Assembly (NCBI GenBank): GCA_014529385.2
Contig: CM043955.1
Location: 148,941,640 to 149,005,639 of the forward strand
From: Adiantum capillus-veneris
Lineage: Eukaryota; Streptophyta; Polypodiopsida; Polypodiales; Pteridaceae
DNA: 64,000 bases
Direction: 5' to 3'
Shown: in pieces, positions 1 through 9,425 of the stretch
How positions within the stretch are numbered: the stretch's first letter is position 1
How the letters are laid out: each line of letters begins with the position of its first letter
Position numbers and translations under genes: made by a program
The notes under the pieces: model-generated
Told to the model about the DNA's origin: nothing
Databases searched by the model: none
The model's input: only the letters and a program-made list of their open reading frames with translations

Positions 1-107
1 GAGATGAGACAACGGGTTCGCCAACTTGCGGAGCTGTAGTTTTTGACCACCATTATGACACCTTGACTTGATCAGGATCGCAACAAAGTCAATCATATAG
101 TGGAGAC

Positions 108-360
108 CATCATGAGAGAGTATCAACCTCCGGGTTCAGAGGAGCTTCCGAAGAGTTGGATCACGAGTGTTGCACGAGACACTGTGAAACATCGTCGCGA
201 GATGTAGCTCATCGGGCTTTCAGGCAGGGCTCGCCGAAGCCTTCGGGCATCTCACACGAGACGTGGCAGCAGATCATGGAGGATGAGCAGATAGTGGACA
301 TGCGGTTCAGGCAGCAGCGTCATGCCGCAGAGGTACGATGAATGACCAGGGGCACATCTC
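108..360 (+). pseudogene. Possible CACTA accessory ORF remnant
   Basis: Short open stretches in two frames contain SWITSVARDTVKHRR and, further on, RGTSHLGSGGFDTF. Their position just upstream of a CACTA 3' end suggests leftovers of the second (TnpA/Ptta-like) gene that such elements carry after Tnp2. No domain is recognisable with certainty and there are frame breaks. It could be non-coding. Confidence 0.25.
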
Positions 361-799
361 ATCTTGGCAGCGGAGGCTTCGACACCTTTCGCTATGAGTT
401 TGTGAGTTTTCAATCCAATCCTTGCTATGGCGTTTTTTTTAAAACGCGAGGAATCATGTATTCTTAATTACTTTGGTTTTTGTATAAACGCAGAATCTTG
501 CAATGCATCGAGCCCCGACACTCTAGAAGGAGACAACTGGATATCGGAGAGGCATTTATGAAGTATCGAATGATCTTGCTGCCGCCGCAGGAGAGCCTAT
601 AGACTGGGAGGCCTTAGAGTCTCGCTGATCGATTGAGGTGAGACGTTAATATGTGTGAGTTGACTTAATTAATTAAGTATATGTGAAGTAATATCATACT
701 AATTTTGTGACTTGTCCTTTTATGTGCAGGTTGTGAGGCGGAGTCATCAGTGGATTTCTATATATGTTTTGTGAGACACAAACACATCTCTGTGTTTCT

Positions 800-1030
800 T
801 TCTTGTATAGACATGGTTATGGTTATTGTTTATTGTTTATTGTTTATGGACGTTATGGTTATGGTTACTGTTTTGTTTATGGTTATGTTTAACTTTATGG
901 TTATGGTTGTGGTTATGGTTTTGATCAATATGGTTATGGTTTTAATTTGGTTATGGTTTTGCACAAAGTTCGTTATATAGGAAGTTCGTTATGGTTATGG
1001 TTTTAATTTGGTTATGGTTTTGCACAAAGT
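800..1030. repeat. Degenerate GGTTAT hexamer minisatellite
   Basis: Repeated ATGGTTATGGTT-type units, interspersed with GTTTATTGTTTATG variants, run through this stretch inside the CACTA terminal part. A longer unit (GTTATGGTTTTAATTTGGTTATGG) is repeated near 945 and 995. The M/V-rich reading frame here is a by-product. Confidence 0.7.
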
Positions 1031-1168
1031 TCATTTCATTTCTTCCATCAAGTTGTGCCTTAAATCTCATGTGAGATCCTACATGGATATCATGTAGGAG
1101 GCGTATACATATTGTTTTTTTTGAAAAGTTTATGTTAAAACGAAGGGAACTCTGGTGCTGCTCACTTT

Positions 1169-1252
1169 CTTGGGCAGAGGACAGGCAGTCTGGCTGTGGC
1201 TGTGTCCATCTTTTCACTGGGCACAGGCCAGGTTGCCTGTCCTCTGCCCAAG
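1169..1252. repeat. Perfect 19-bp inverted repeat (hairpin 1)
   Basis: CTTGGGCAGAGGACAGGCA at 1169-1187 is exactly complementary to 1234-1252, leaving a 46-bp loop. A poly-T run follows. It lies in CACTA subterminal DNA. Confidence 0.85.
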
Positions 1253-1274
1253 ATTTTTTTTTTTTTGATATGGT

Positions 1275-1358
1275 CGTCGAAATACGCGTCGATAGGGGCG
1301 TCGAAATACGCATCGAAAACAAAGCCTTTCGACACATATATCGACGCGTATTTCGACG
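1275..1358. repeat. Perfect 19-bp inverted repeat (hairpin 2)
   Basis: CGTCGAAATACGCGTCGAT at 1275-1293 is exactly complementary to 1340-1358. A third copy of the unit lies between the arms (near 1299-1314). A diverged version of the same pattern occurs near 46078-46175. Confidence 0.85.
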
Positions 1359-1444
1359 GTATCACAGGGACGAAGATTTCAACGCAGTTTTCGACGTCTC
1401 GCGTCAAAATCTGCGTCAAAGGCACCTGTTTTTGTTGTAGTGTT

Positions 1445-1462
1445 TGGCGCCGTTGCCGGGGA
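1445..1462 (+). other. Primer-binding site, tRNA-Asp (Element B)
   Basis: TGGCGCCGTTGCCGGGGA matches all 18 nt complementary to the 3' end of plant tRNA-Asp(GUC), including the CCA. It marks the start of Element B's internal region on the + strand. Confidence 0.85.
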
Positions 1463-3130
1463 CGATGGCCTACGCTAGTGTAATTGTGGCATAATCGAAT
1501 GCTTTTCCTCACTAATTTCACTTGTGTGTTTATGTTTTTGTGGATTTTGAATGTGTGTGCATGAAGCAATGTGTTCATAATTCCCTAATGTGTCACCAGT
1601 TTTTGTCGATTGTGTGTTTACACACTCTAATTTCACACTAACCCTTGTTAATTTGACTAATTTTTGCTAACTTACTAATGTGCTATGAAGGATTGGAGCA
1701 TTTGACCATTCAATTGATCTTCATGAAAGGTAATCAAGGTGGTATTCTCAACCTCCCTAGAATCTAAAGATGTGTAGAATTGTGTAGAGATCCCACCATG
1801 ATGCAATGTAATGTTGATGCAATGTAATGCTATGCTATGTTGATGCAATACAATGTTGATGTTATGGATTGAAAATTTTGCGATTATTCATTTTCATGCC
1901 GTCATAATGCCGAAATTTTAAAGATTTGGTGGCGCATGAATTTGACAAGTTTCATTTGCTAATTGGTGAATGTGTATTGCTTTCTGGGTGCCTAATTGAG
2001 TTAATTGTATGCTTGGATGGTCAATTTAAAGTGTATGTGCACTAAAATCAAGTGTGTGTGCATTCTAATTGAGTGTGTGTATGCTAATTTTAGGTGTGTT
2101 ATGCTAATTTTAGGTGTGTGTGTACTATTTTGCCCATGTTTGTGCACCTAAAAATCAATGTGTGCATTGTGATTTTTCAATTGTGATGATTAATTTGTGT
2201 TGTGCTCATGCCCAACTAATGATTTCTGAAGTCACATTACAAATTCGACAAGTTTAATCCTTTTGTGTGCGCACGTAAAGATTGGTAAAAACTGCCAATT
2301 TTTTAGTATGTGTGTGTCTAAAAAGTGTTTAAATTTGCATGATTGATTCAATGTTTTGATTGCATGATTGATGTGTGTAATGGTTAAATGCTACGTTTTT
2401 GTGCTCAAAACAAGGATTTACACATTTCAATTGTGTCAATTTTTGACGTAATTTTGTCGGTTTAATTGCCCAGTCTTGATTTTATTGATAAAATTGTTTG
2501 GCAATTGAATTGATGAGATTTTTGCAATTTTATTTAGGTGCACTATTTCGCAATGTGTGGAGAATTTTTGGGTATTGTTGGATAATTTTTACAAATTTTG
2601 GGCATTTTTTTGCTAATTTTTGCATTAATATTTGGTTTATTCTATAAAAAATTTGATATTTGGCGACCTTTATGAGCTGTTTTGTGTGTGTATTTGCGGC
2701 ATCATTTTGTTCGCATTTGTGCGCTCCGTTGTCGAGTTTTGAGCGTTTTGCTGTTTTCGGGGCTCGGGTGGATAATTTTGTCGAAATTGGTGTTTTCAAA
2801 AAAATCTGCTATTTTTGGTGTGCTTTTGCATATCGAAAACGTTCGGTTGTGATTGCAGATGATTTTCTTAGATTCCTAGAATTTTTTGGACTTTTCTAGC
2901 AATTTTTGAGATTTTCTGGCGATTTTTTGGAGTTTCGGCTAATTTTCAGCCGATTTTTGGCATTTTCGGACGTTTTAAAAAAAAGAGAGGAAAAAAGCAA
3001 ATCTCGTCGATCTTTTCCCGCTTTGCCTTGTGGTGCATAAAGATTTCGTCACGGATAGATCTTTACGATCTGTGGGATAGTTTCCGACAATAAAATTCTC
3101 TTCTTCTTCTTTCCGTGTGAACACCACCCA

Positions 3131-3176
<46 letters not shown>
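3131..3176. repeat. (CA)n microsatellite
   Basis: About 22 uninterrupted CA units followed by TACACAC, within the Element B leader. Confidence 0.95.
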
Positions 3177-3180
<4 letters not shown>

Positions 3181-3419
3181 ACTGCCATCCACTCACTGTC
3201 TCTCCCCCTTATTCTCTCTTCCCGGGGTCTAGTGTATTTTAACCGGCCGAAATCCTAAAATCCCGCTTAGATTTTGAGCTCACCTTGAAGAAAACCGAGA
3301 AAATTTCACAAGTTTTAGTGTAATTACCGACAAAAGCTTCAAATTTCAACCTAAAAAAAAAGAAAAAAACCTGAGAGAATTTCGAGTTTGTCCTTATTTT
3401 CTTTGATTAGTTCCAGTGT

Positions 3420-3518
3420 GATCTCTCTCTCTCACTAGCTCTCTCTCTTAACTCTCTCTCTCTCTCTCTCTCTCCTCCTGCACGTGCGCCGATTCTCACG
3501 CTCTCTCTCTCTCTCGTA

Positions 3519-3563
<45 letters not shown>

Positions 3564-3609
3564 ACTTTCCCTCTTCCCTTGTCATTTTCCACCAGCACGT
3601 CTCTCGCAG

Positions 3610-3656
<47 letters not shown>

Positions 3657-3657
3657 G
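3420..3657. repeat. (CT)n microsatellite cluster
   Basis: Four CT-repeat blocks separated by short unique spacers in Element B's leader. They create S/L-rich and R/E-rich spurious reading frames on the two strands. Confidence 0.95.
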
Positions 3658-4593
3658 TGTTGCATGCCAGATCGGCAGCTCTTGCCCGTCACAAACCCAC
3701 GCACCTTGGTCTCCTTCGCGCCGCGTGCTGCAGTCAAGAAATTCAGAATCGGCGTCCGCTGCTGGTCAACTGCCAAGTGAGAGGTAATATATATTTTTTT
3801 GTTTTTTGTCAATTTCAATTAATTTATTCAAAAAAGGGATAAAAGAATAAAAAATCCAATAAAATACTCATAAAAAACAATAGAAAAATAAAAAAATCAA
3901 GAAAGAGAAAAAAGAAAAAAGAAAATCACAAAATTAAGAAATCCCAATAAAAATTAAAAAATCTCAATAAAAATCAAATAAAAACTATAAAAGAATAAAA
4001 AATCAAAAAATTCAATAAAAATTCAAAAAAGGATTTAAAGATTACATAAAAATCAATAAAAAATTCAAAAAATCCAATTAAAAAAATAATAAAAAGGAAA
4101 ATCAAATAAATCACAAAAAAGAATTAAAAATTCAAAAAAATCCGGTAAAAATTTAAAAAGAGGATTAGAAAAGCAAAAACTCATTAAGAATCCAAAAAAT
4201 AAAATAAAAAAATCAAAAGAAATCTAGAAAACTCACAGATAAATCACAAAAGCTCATAAAAAATCTAAAATTGTTTGAAAAAATTCCAACAAATTAAAAA
4301 ATTCATCAAATCTTCAAAAAACCACAAAAAATTAGAAAATTATCAAGAAACTTGTAAAAAATCATAAAACATCATAAAAAGACCAAAAAATTGAGAAAAT
4401 TCAAAATTTCACAAAAATTTAAGAAAAATAAAAGGAAACTCATCGGAGGTACCAAAAAGAGCCAGAAAAAGCCGAAAAAACCCAGAAAAGCAAAAAAATC
4501 ATACGCCGAGCAAACAACACCTAAACGAGCACATCAAAAGCCGAAAAGCAAAGCCGGAGAAGTGCACTGCAAAGCGAGCGCAAATCAAGAACA

Positions 4594-4598
4594 GCGGC
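4594..4598. repeat. Target site duplication, left (Element A)
   Basis: GCGGC directly precedes the TG of the left LTR and is identical to 16111-16115. Confidence 0.9.
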
Positions 4599-5179
4599 TG
4601 TGCGCTCCTTGCCGCACTGTCGAAGCAAGGGACTTGCCTAACACTGTGTGCGAGCCACAGACGGCTCCAAGCACACAACTAGCTTAACTAGTAAGCTCAA
4701 AAGAGGGCAATGGTGTGTCACTCACCGCTCTATGCTCCTGCCGTGGAGGATTCCTCGCCGCGAAGAAGAAGGAGACGCCGCTACGTCGCGCTCAACCGCT
4801 TCACCGCCGTCGTGCCGCCGCAATGCTCGATCGCACTCTCTCTCTCTCTCTCACACACACATACACACACACACACAAGGAGGTGAAGAAGAAGAAGATG
4901 GAGATGGAGATGGAGCAAGAGCACTCTTCTATTGCACAAATGAGAGAATGAGTGAATTTTAGGTTTAGTTGGCTTTTATATGAGCTCACCCCATTCACAC
5001 TTGGGCGCCCATGCTTAGCCAACTAATCCCTTGAATGTCCCAGTTAGAGTGCGCCTCTCATCGGCGATCACTCTTACCCTTTTCCTATTGGTCCGACAAG
5101 CCCGGTACCTGACTCTACCAAATACATAATACACGTCCGTCGTAGGTGATGGGGTATCCGTGAGCCGTGAGGGTTAACA
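4599..5179 (-). repeat. 3' LTR of Element A
   Basis: 581 bp; on the + strand it begins TGTGCGCTCC and ends GGGTTAACA, so in element sense it runs TGTTAACCC...GCGCACA. It contains a (CT)n(CA)n microsatellite near 4839-4878 and a TATA-like CATATAAAAG on the minus strand at 4973-4982. Small reading frames in it recur in other LTR copies only because the LTRs are homologous. Confidence 0.9.
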
Positions 5180-5180
5180 T

Positions 5181-5193
5181 GCCCCCCTTCCTG
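5181..5193 (-). other. Polypurine tract (Element A)
   Basis: On the minus strand CAGGAAGGGGGGC lies one base from the LTR start TGTTAAC, the place of the plus-strand primer. The 11-base core AGGAAGGGGGG recurs exactly at 6546-6556 and 6860-6870. Confidence 0.85.
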
Positions 5194-5940
5194 ATGTAGA
5201 TTCCGTCCTCGGAAGCTATTGAGTTGAAGCTCGTTCGTCGAGGTGGAAGAGCATTTGAGATGAATGTCCTTAGCCTTCTTCAGTCACTGCAAAATCAAAC
5301 AACATTGGCACAGTAATTGCATTCTCATAAGTGATTAAAAAGCATATGCAGTTTTAGGTAGACAAATTGATTGGTAAAAGAATTTCAAACAATTTGTCAG
5401 CAATGAACATTAAATTGCAATGTAATCAAATGTATAAACACATGTAAAGGTAAAAAATTAAACAAGTATGGGGTCGCTAATTTGACGGTCGAAAGGCACT
5501 AGAGATCGAATATTAATACCATGGGTAAGCTTCTTAATTTTCTGTGGTCAATTAAGTTGTTTAATCGCGAGAGCCAAGTATTCATGTTCGAGGGTTGACT
5601 AGAGGCTATATCTAGAAGACCTTGTAGTTAAGCTACCATAAAAGGAATTTCTCATGAAATCATCGCCTGACTGATTACTTTTTCTTTGACGCCCCAAAGT
5701 CTTTTCATAGTGATTCAATTTGATGTGTGTGCTTATTTTGTATGCCTTGGGTTTTTTGCTTTTCAAGGAAAAGCGCCCACACTGGGAACCTCTAGGGCTC
5801 TAGTACCATAGGCAATACATGTGAGTGAAGTACCAAATCAAGCTGAGATTTCTCTTCCAGCTTAAGATTTTACAATGTGGCACTTTGATTTTTTGTTTGT
5901 TCATTTTCAGCATTTTAATTTTGTAACTTTGGGGGCTCAG
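5194..5940 (-). other. Element A 3' untranslated region
   Basis: Non-coding AT-rich DNA between the accessory ORF and the PPT. 5194-5510 is nearly identical to 28770-29090 in Element E. The remainder (5513-5918) is replaced in E by a different 0.65-kb segment, so the two copies differ by an indel or by recombination. Confidence 0.6.
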
Positions 5941-6318
5941 CTAAACCCCTATCCTCGTCGTCAAGATAAACAAAGTCATCATCCATGAGACCATATGTGC
6001 CATTCGTGTAGTCGTGTAAATTTTCTTCTTCATTATAGGTGCCATGTTTACTAAGAAGGTCACTAGACGCCTATAGTCATCTTGGTCAAAAGGGTAGGCT
6101 TGTGCAATGGGAGAAACGCTCTCTACTAAGTATGGATCAAACGTGGTCAAGAGACGTATCAGCCATTCTAACTCCTCAAAATTCCTCTCACATGCTAGCG
6201 TACCTATCAAATCCCATTCACATGCAAGCACTGGAAAGAACATGTGAAATATTTGGGAAAAGTAACGAGGGTACCTCTCACCCAAGGCAGGAGTGGATGA
6301 CTCTAGCGTACTAGCCAT
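5941..6318 (-). pseudogene. Accessory 3' ORF of the A family, frameshifted
   Basis: From the ATG at 6318 the product starts MASTLESSTPALGERYPR and is almost identical to the intact E copy (29726-30148) for about 85 residues. A one-base deletion in the run near 6042 then shifts the frame, so the acidic C-terminal tail of E (YDEEEN, DDEDRG) is lost here. The family is not recognised. It sits between the second retropepsin-like ORF and the PPT, where some plant Ty3 elements carry extra ORFs. No signal peptide or membrane segment is evident, so it does not look like an envelope gene. Confidence 0.6.
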
Positions 6319-6544
6319 ATCTGTACACACAAATAGATGATGGTTAGAGTGCAAATATTACAAGGGTCGTGTTCTTGTGCATAATTTGTTTTTATGATTT
6401 GTGTTATGGCTCTTGCTCTTTTACTTTTTTATCTTGTTTTTGTGAGTATAAGGCTTTATATATACATTCCCTAAGATTGGAGATTAAGAGGCCAGGGAGA
6501 AAGGTTGAGAGGGAAGCAAGTGAATAATGGATGTCCACAAACAC

Positions 6545-6557
6545 TCCCCCCTTCCTT
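6545..6557 (-). other. Internal polypurine-tract-like sequence 1 (Element A)
   Basis: The minus strand reads AAGGAAGGGGGGA, containing the same 11-base core as the terminal PPT. The site is also present in Element E (30375-30387). It lies about 1.4 kb upstream of the 3' LTR. A central-PPT role is inference; the stretch between it and the accessory ORF is otherwise poorly coding. Confidence 0.5.
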
Positions 6558-6650
6558 GGGTAGATCATATCGTTTGAAATGATGTCGTCACCCTTTGAAA
6601 CCAGTTGTTCCAAGTTGTTATTGGTGAATATTTTTGCCAGTAGTTTTCTA

Positions 6651-7760
6651 TTACCTTAGGTGCCTCGTCGAGTTGCAAGGGTGGTAAGGTACTCTCCCAG
6701 GATCAAAAACTTGAAGTGGTTCATTAGGTGATTTTCGAACACTGGAAGGTGTGGATTCTTTTGTAGCTTCATGGAGGTCCACTATTGTAGGTGGAGGCTG
6801 TGTAGAAGCTTTTACCTCTATGGATGTATTACATGAGGAGCTAGAAGCTTCATGGAACTCCCCCCTTCCTGAGCTAGGTGGAATAAATTGGTTTTGCCTT
6901 GGAGCCCAAACTAGCTCTAGACTAGGTGTGTAGCATTCTGTGATCTTTCCCTTCCGACGGTCTGCCATTGGCTTTAGCGTTACACTGTTTGACTCATATG
7001 GGTTTGTTGTCGATAGGGAAGGACACATTTTACGTTTAGGTACCCAAATTTGCTCATTTCCATCATAGTAGCCTTGGGCTTCTAATAGTCGTTTTGAAAT
7101 CCATCGTGATTTGGTCTTGACTCTCCTAGAGCGCGCTCTTGGTTCTCCAGGGAAATTTTTTCTCGAAATGGATGGGAGGGTTGAGGTAGTTGGAAGTAAG
7201 GCCTTGGGGACCCATGGATATGTACTCTTAGGTCGTGCAAGTTGAGTACTTCCAATATTACTGCTTGCTGCAACTACAAGTGTTGAAGTGCTAGGTTCAT
7301 GGGTAGCCGGGAAAGACGAGTTAACCACCTTGGCTTGTGAATGTTGGCTATCTTTCAACTTTGCTAGAGTTTGCAACGTAGGTGACTTTGCTTGAATGAT
7401 AGGGGTAAGAGTCGGTGGTCGCGTCGTGACACTACTAGTATCCCAATCAATAGTGCATTTGGTTGCCAACATCCACGTGCGTCCCAGGTTTACGTTGCCT
7501 TCCATAGCTTCCGCGGGCATGACTAGAAACCTCTGCACTATGCTTCCATTGTCATAGACAACAGGGGTCTGAAGGACTCCAAGAATAGCAGTTTTCTTTT
7601 TATTAATGCCCTTGACTTGCATCGTACTCGGGGATAGGGTCGGTTTCCCTAATTGACACCAAACTCCATAGGATAACAAATTGTGTTTAGCTCCCGTATC
7701 TAATAAGGCATTGTAGAGTACTTTCCCATAGGGGCTATTTAGCTCAATTGGGTATATATC
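6651..7760 (-). pseudogene. PR2: second retropepsin-like domain with basic tail, downstream of integrase
   Basis: Read from about 7760, the frame shows an N-terminal strand region (NSPYGKVLYNALLDTGAKHN), the active-site motif D-T-G-A at 7689-7700, then LLSYGVWCQLG, and later NLGRTWM near 7475-7497, matching the hydrophobic-hydrophobic-G motif that closes retropepsin domains. About 230 residues of S/T/P/K-rich tail follow, including SRWISKRL and YYDGNEQIWVPKRK. The usual Ty3 protease lies between Gag and RT; this one follows the integrase C-terminal domain. A relative occurs in Element B (18690-19172). The domain starts in a different frame from the integrase tail, by overlap or frameshift. 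Protease function is inferred from motifs only. Confidence 0.65.
6859..6871 (-). other. Internal polypurine-tract-like sequence 2 (Element A)
   Basis: The minus strand reads CAGGAAGGGGGGA, identical over 12 bases to the terminal PPT at 5181-5193. It lies inside the tail of the PR2 ORF (coding S-G-R-G-E-F). In Element E the same place is mutated (CCCCCGTTCC). Element B has the same core at 18129-18139. Confidence 0.5.
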
Positions 7761-7893
7761 GTAGGGGTGGCTCGGATTCTAATGAGTCGTCATCTTTGTC
7801 CTCGAAAAATTCTTGCGTGATTCCCAGATTAGCCTCTCGTTGGCGTCTAAGACGTTGTTGTCGTTCTCGAGCCTCAACTCTTGCTTGGATTTT

Positions 7894-8217
7894 TTAAAGC
7901 TCTGCTTGTTCCTTGGCAGCCTTCTTTTGATGGATGGCTTGCAACTCTTCCTGGCTTAGAGGATCATAATATCTTTTGAATTTACTCCCATTAAGGAATC
8001 CAATGGTTTCAACTCCATCTAGAGTCTCCACACGAATGGTACCTTGCGGGGTGATTTCACACACTCGATATGGTCCCTTACCAGCGTATTTCAATTTCTT
8101 CTTTTCATTACGTACCCCGTACATAAGAACTTTATCACCAACCTTGATGTATTTATCCTTTAAATGGCTATCGAACCACTTCTTTATCCTATCCTTCTCC
8201 ACTAGAGCATTTCGCAC
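7894..8217 (-). pseudogene. Integrase C-terminal part (GPY/F-like domain)
   Basis: About 107 residues. The segment VGDKVLMYG...AGKGPYRVCEITPQGTIRVETLDG fits the SH3-like GPY/F domain that follows the catalytic core in Ty3 integrases and binds DNA. It continues the integrase of 8260-9369 after a frameshift near 8218-8260. A charged helix (RVEARERQQRLRRQRE) follows in frame into PR2's upstream region. No chromodomain is visible, unlike Element G. Confidence 0.75.
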
Positions 8218-8259
8218 AGCTAATTGCCTCTCTTCATCCAGCTTTTCCAGTATATATAA

Positions 8260-9369
8260 TCACTCCACTAAGGGGCTACCATCCCAACCTTCTTGAGAAG
8301 CTACTCGAAGACTAGGAATGACAAACTCCCATGGCATAACTCCTTCTTGGCCATACACCATCTTAAACGGTGTGCAATTAATAGCAACTTTATATGCAGT
8401 ACGATAAGCCCATAAAGCTGATGTAAGCTTTAGGTCCCAATCAGTGCGATGAGCATCAACTGTCTTTGTCAAAATGGAGATGAGAGTTTTGTTGGTACTC
8501 TCAGCTTGGCCATTTGCTTGGGGATAATAGGGTGTAGACTTGTGGTGAGATATCATGAAGTTTGATGTGAGTTCTTTTATTACTTCATTTATAAAATGAG
8601 TTCCATTGTCACTCACAAGTTCAAAGGGGCATCCAAAACGTGTGATAATGTTCTCAAAGAGGAACTTAGTTGTTGTTTTTGCATCCGCCTTTCGTGTTGC
8701 TTTTTCTTCAGCCCATTTGGTTACATAGTCGGTAGCCACAATGATATATCGTGATTGCGTGTTACGTGCAGCCGGACTAATCGGTCCTACAAAGTCTAAG
8801 CCCCACTTTTCAAATGGTTGGGTTACCTTGATGGGATGTAGAGGCATCCTATCCCTTCTTTGTGGCTTGTTGAAGCGTTGGCATTCATCACATCCCTTTG
8901 CAAAAAGTGATGCATCCTTAAACAGAGTGGGCCACCAATAGCCCGACTGTAAGATCTTTCGGGCATTCAACTTTCCTGAAAAGTGACCACCACCTACGCC
9001 CATGTGTGCCTCTTGTAGAATATATAAATACTCATCCTCGCGGGCACAGTGTCTAAGAACATCATCTTTTCCTCTCTTATAGAGATAGAGAGTTCCAGCC
9101 AGTAAGCAATAGGATTCACATTCCTTGATTAATTTTCGAGCTATATCTTTTCGCAGCTCTTTGGGTGGAAAACCATTAACTAAGAAGTTAACAATCTTTT
9201 CACTCCATTCAGGCATTGGCTCAACAATGAACAAAGGAGTATCAGGCAATTCATCATCAACCCCCGTAGGAGCTTCGCCATTAGGGATACGAGATAAATG
9301 ATCCGCCATGACATGTTTCCTCCCAGGCCTCACAACAACGGTGAAGTCAAACTCAAGAAGAATTAACAA
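8260..9369 (-). pseudogene. Integrase (with end of RNase H), Ty3/gypsy
   Basis: The first residues (FDFTVVVRPGRKHVMADHLSR) are the conserved end of the RNase H domain. The zinc-binding HHCC region follows (HMGVGGGHFSGK ... CDECQ), then the catalytic core with D192 (LDFVGPI), D254 (VSDNGTHF) and E290 (QAESTNK), i.e. D-x61-D-x35-E, as expected for an active integrase that joins cDNA to host DNA. The catalytic triad is intact. The open frame starts artificially at a deletion junction rather than at a real start codon. Confidence 0.9.
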
Positions 9370-9425
9370 CCATCGTGTAATAACTCGTTAGGGCCTGGGA
9401 GGAAACATGTTAACTTGTTAGGGCC
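9311..9425. other. RNase H deletion junction with templated filler
   Basis: Between the end of RT (near 9412) and the last residues of RNase H (near 9366) the whole RNase H core is missing. The junction contains 9392-9410, an inverted copy of 9311-9329 (19 bp), and the near-direct repeat TAACTCGTTAGGGCC (9381-9395) / TAACTTGTTAGGGCC (9411-9425). This is what repair by template-switching end joining leaves behind. Confidence 0.75.

Larger units (their letters stand above)
1..1442 (+). mobile_element. CACTA (En/Spm) transposon, one terminal part
   Basis: The block ends at 1428-1442 with GTTTTTGTTGTAGTG, the reverse complement of a typical CACTACAA terminal inverted repeat. Subterminal DNA just inside carries two perfect 19-bp inverted repeats built from CGTCGAAATACGCGTCG-like units, the usual look of CACTA subterminal arrays that bind transposase. 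The other end lies outside the window. The element abuts the primer-binding site of Element B with only TT between, so it appears to have inserted at B's LTR/PBS junction. Orientation as the 3' end is inferred. Confidence 0.75.
1463..4593 (+). other. Element B leader, no gene seen
   Basis: About 3.1 kb without a convincing ORF. 1463-3000 is AT-rich with many TGTGTG-type motifs. 3131-3176 is a (CA)n array, 3420-3657 a set of (CT)n arrays, and 3780-4500 is extremely A-rich with AAAAATCAA/AATAAAAA units. The lysine-rich reading frame at 4391-4590 reflects that A-rich composition. Confidence 0.6.

Noticed and set aside
950-1578. Overlapping 100-140-codon ORFs at the CACTA end
   Set aside because: They cross hairpin arms and the CACTA terminus; the inverted repeats explain open frames on both strands.
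3407-3842. S/L-rich and R/E-rich reading frames
   Set aside because: Products of (CT)n arrays on both strands; the same happens near 40120-40350, 44790-45050 and 47760-48060.
4391-4687. Lysine-rich ORF of 98 codons
   Set aside because: It lies in an extremely A-rich leader and runs across the Element A insertion boundary at 4599, so it cannot be an old gene.
4648-4962. ORFs recurring in several places (VTHRS...LPWRIPRREE...)
   Set aside because: They recur because they are inside homologous LTR copies (also 15581, 23902, 28060, 37943); antisense to the element and containing a microsatellite.
6039-6314. + strand ORFs opposite the accessory gene (also 29824-30144)
   Set aside because: Shadow of the minus-strand accessory ORF; they share its conservation but end at different places in the two copies.
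5941-6354. Envelope-like gene
   Set aside because: Position fits, but neither the accessory ORF nor PR2 has a signal peptide, transmembrane segment or fusion-type region.
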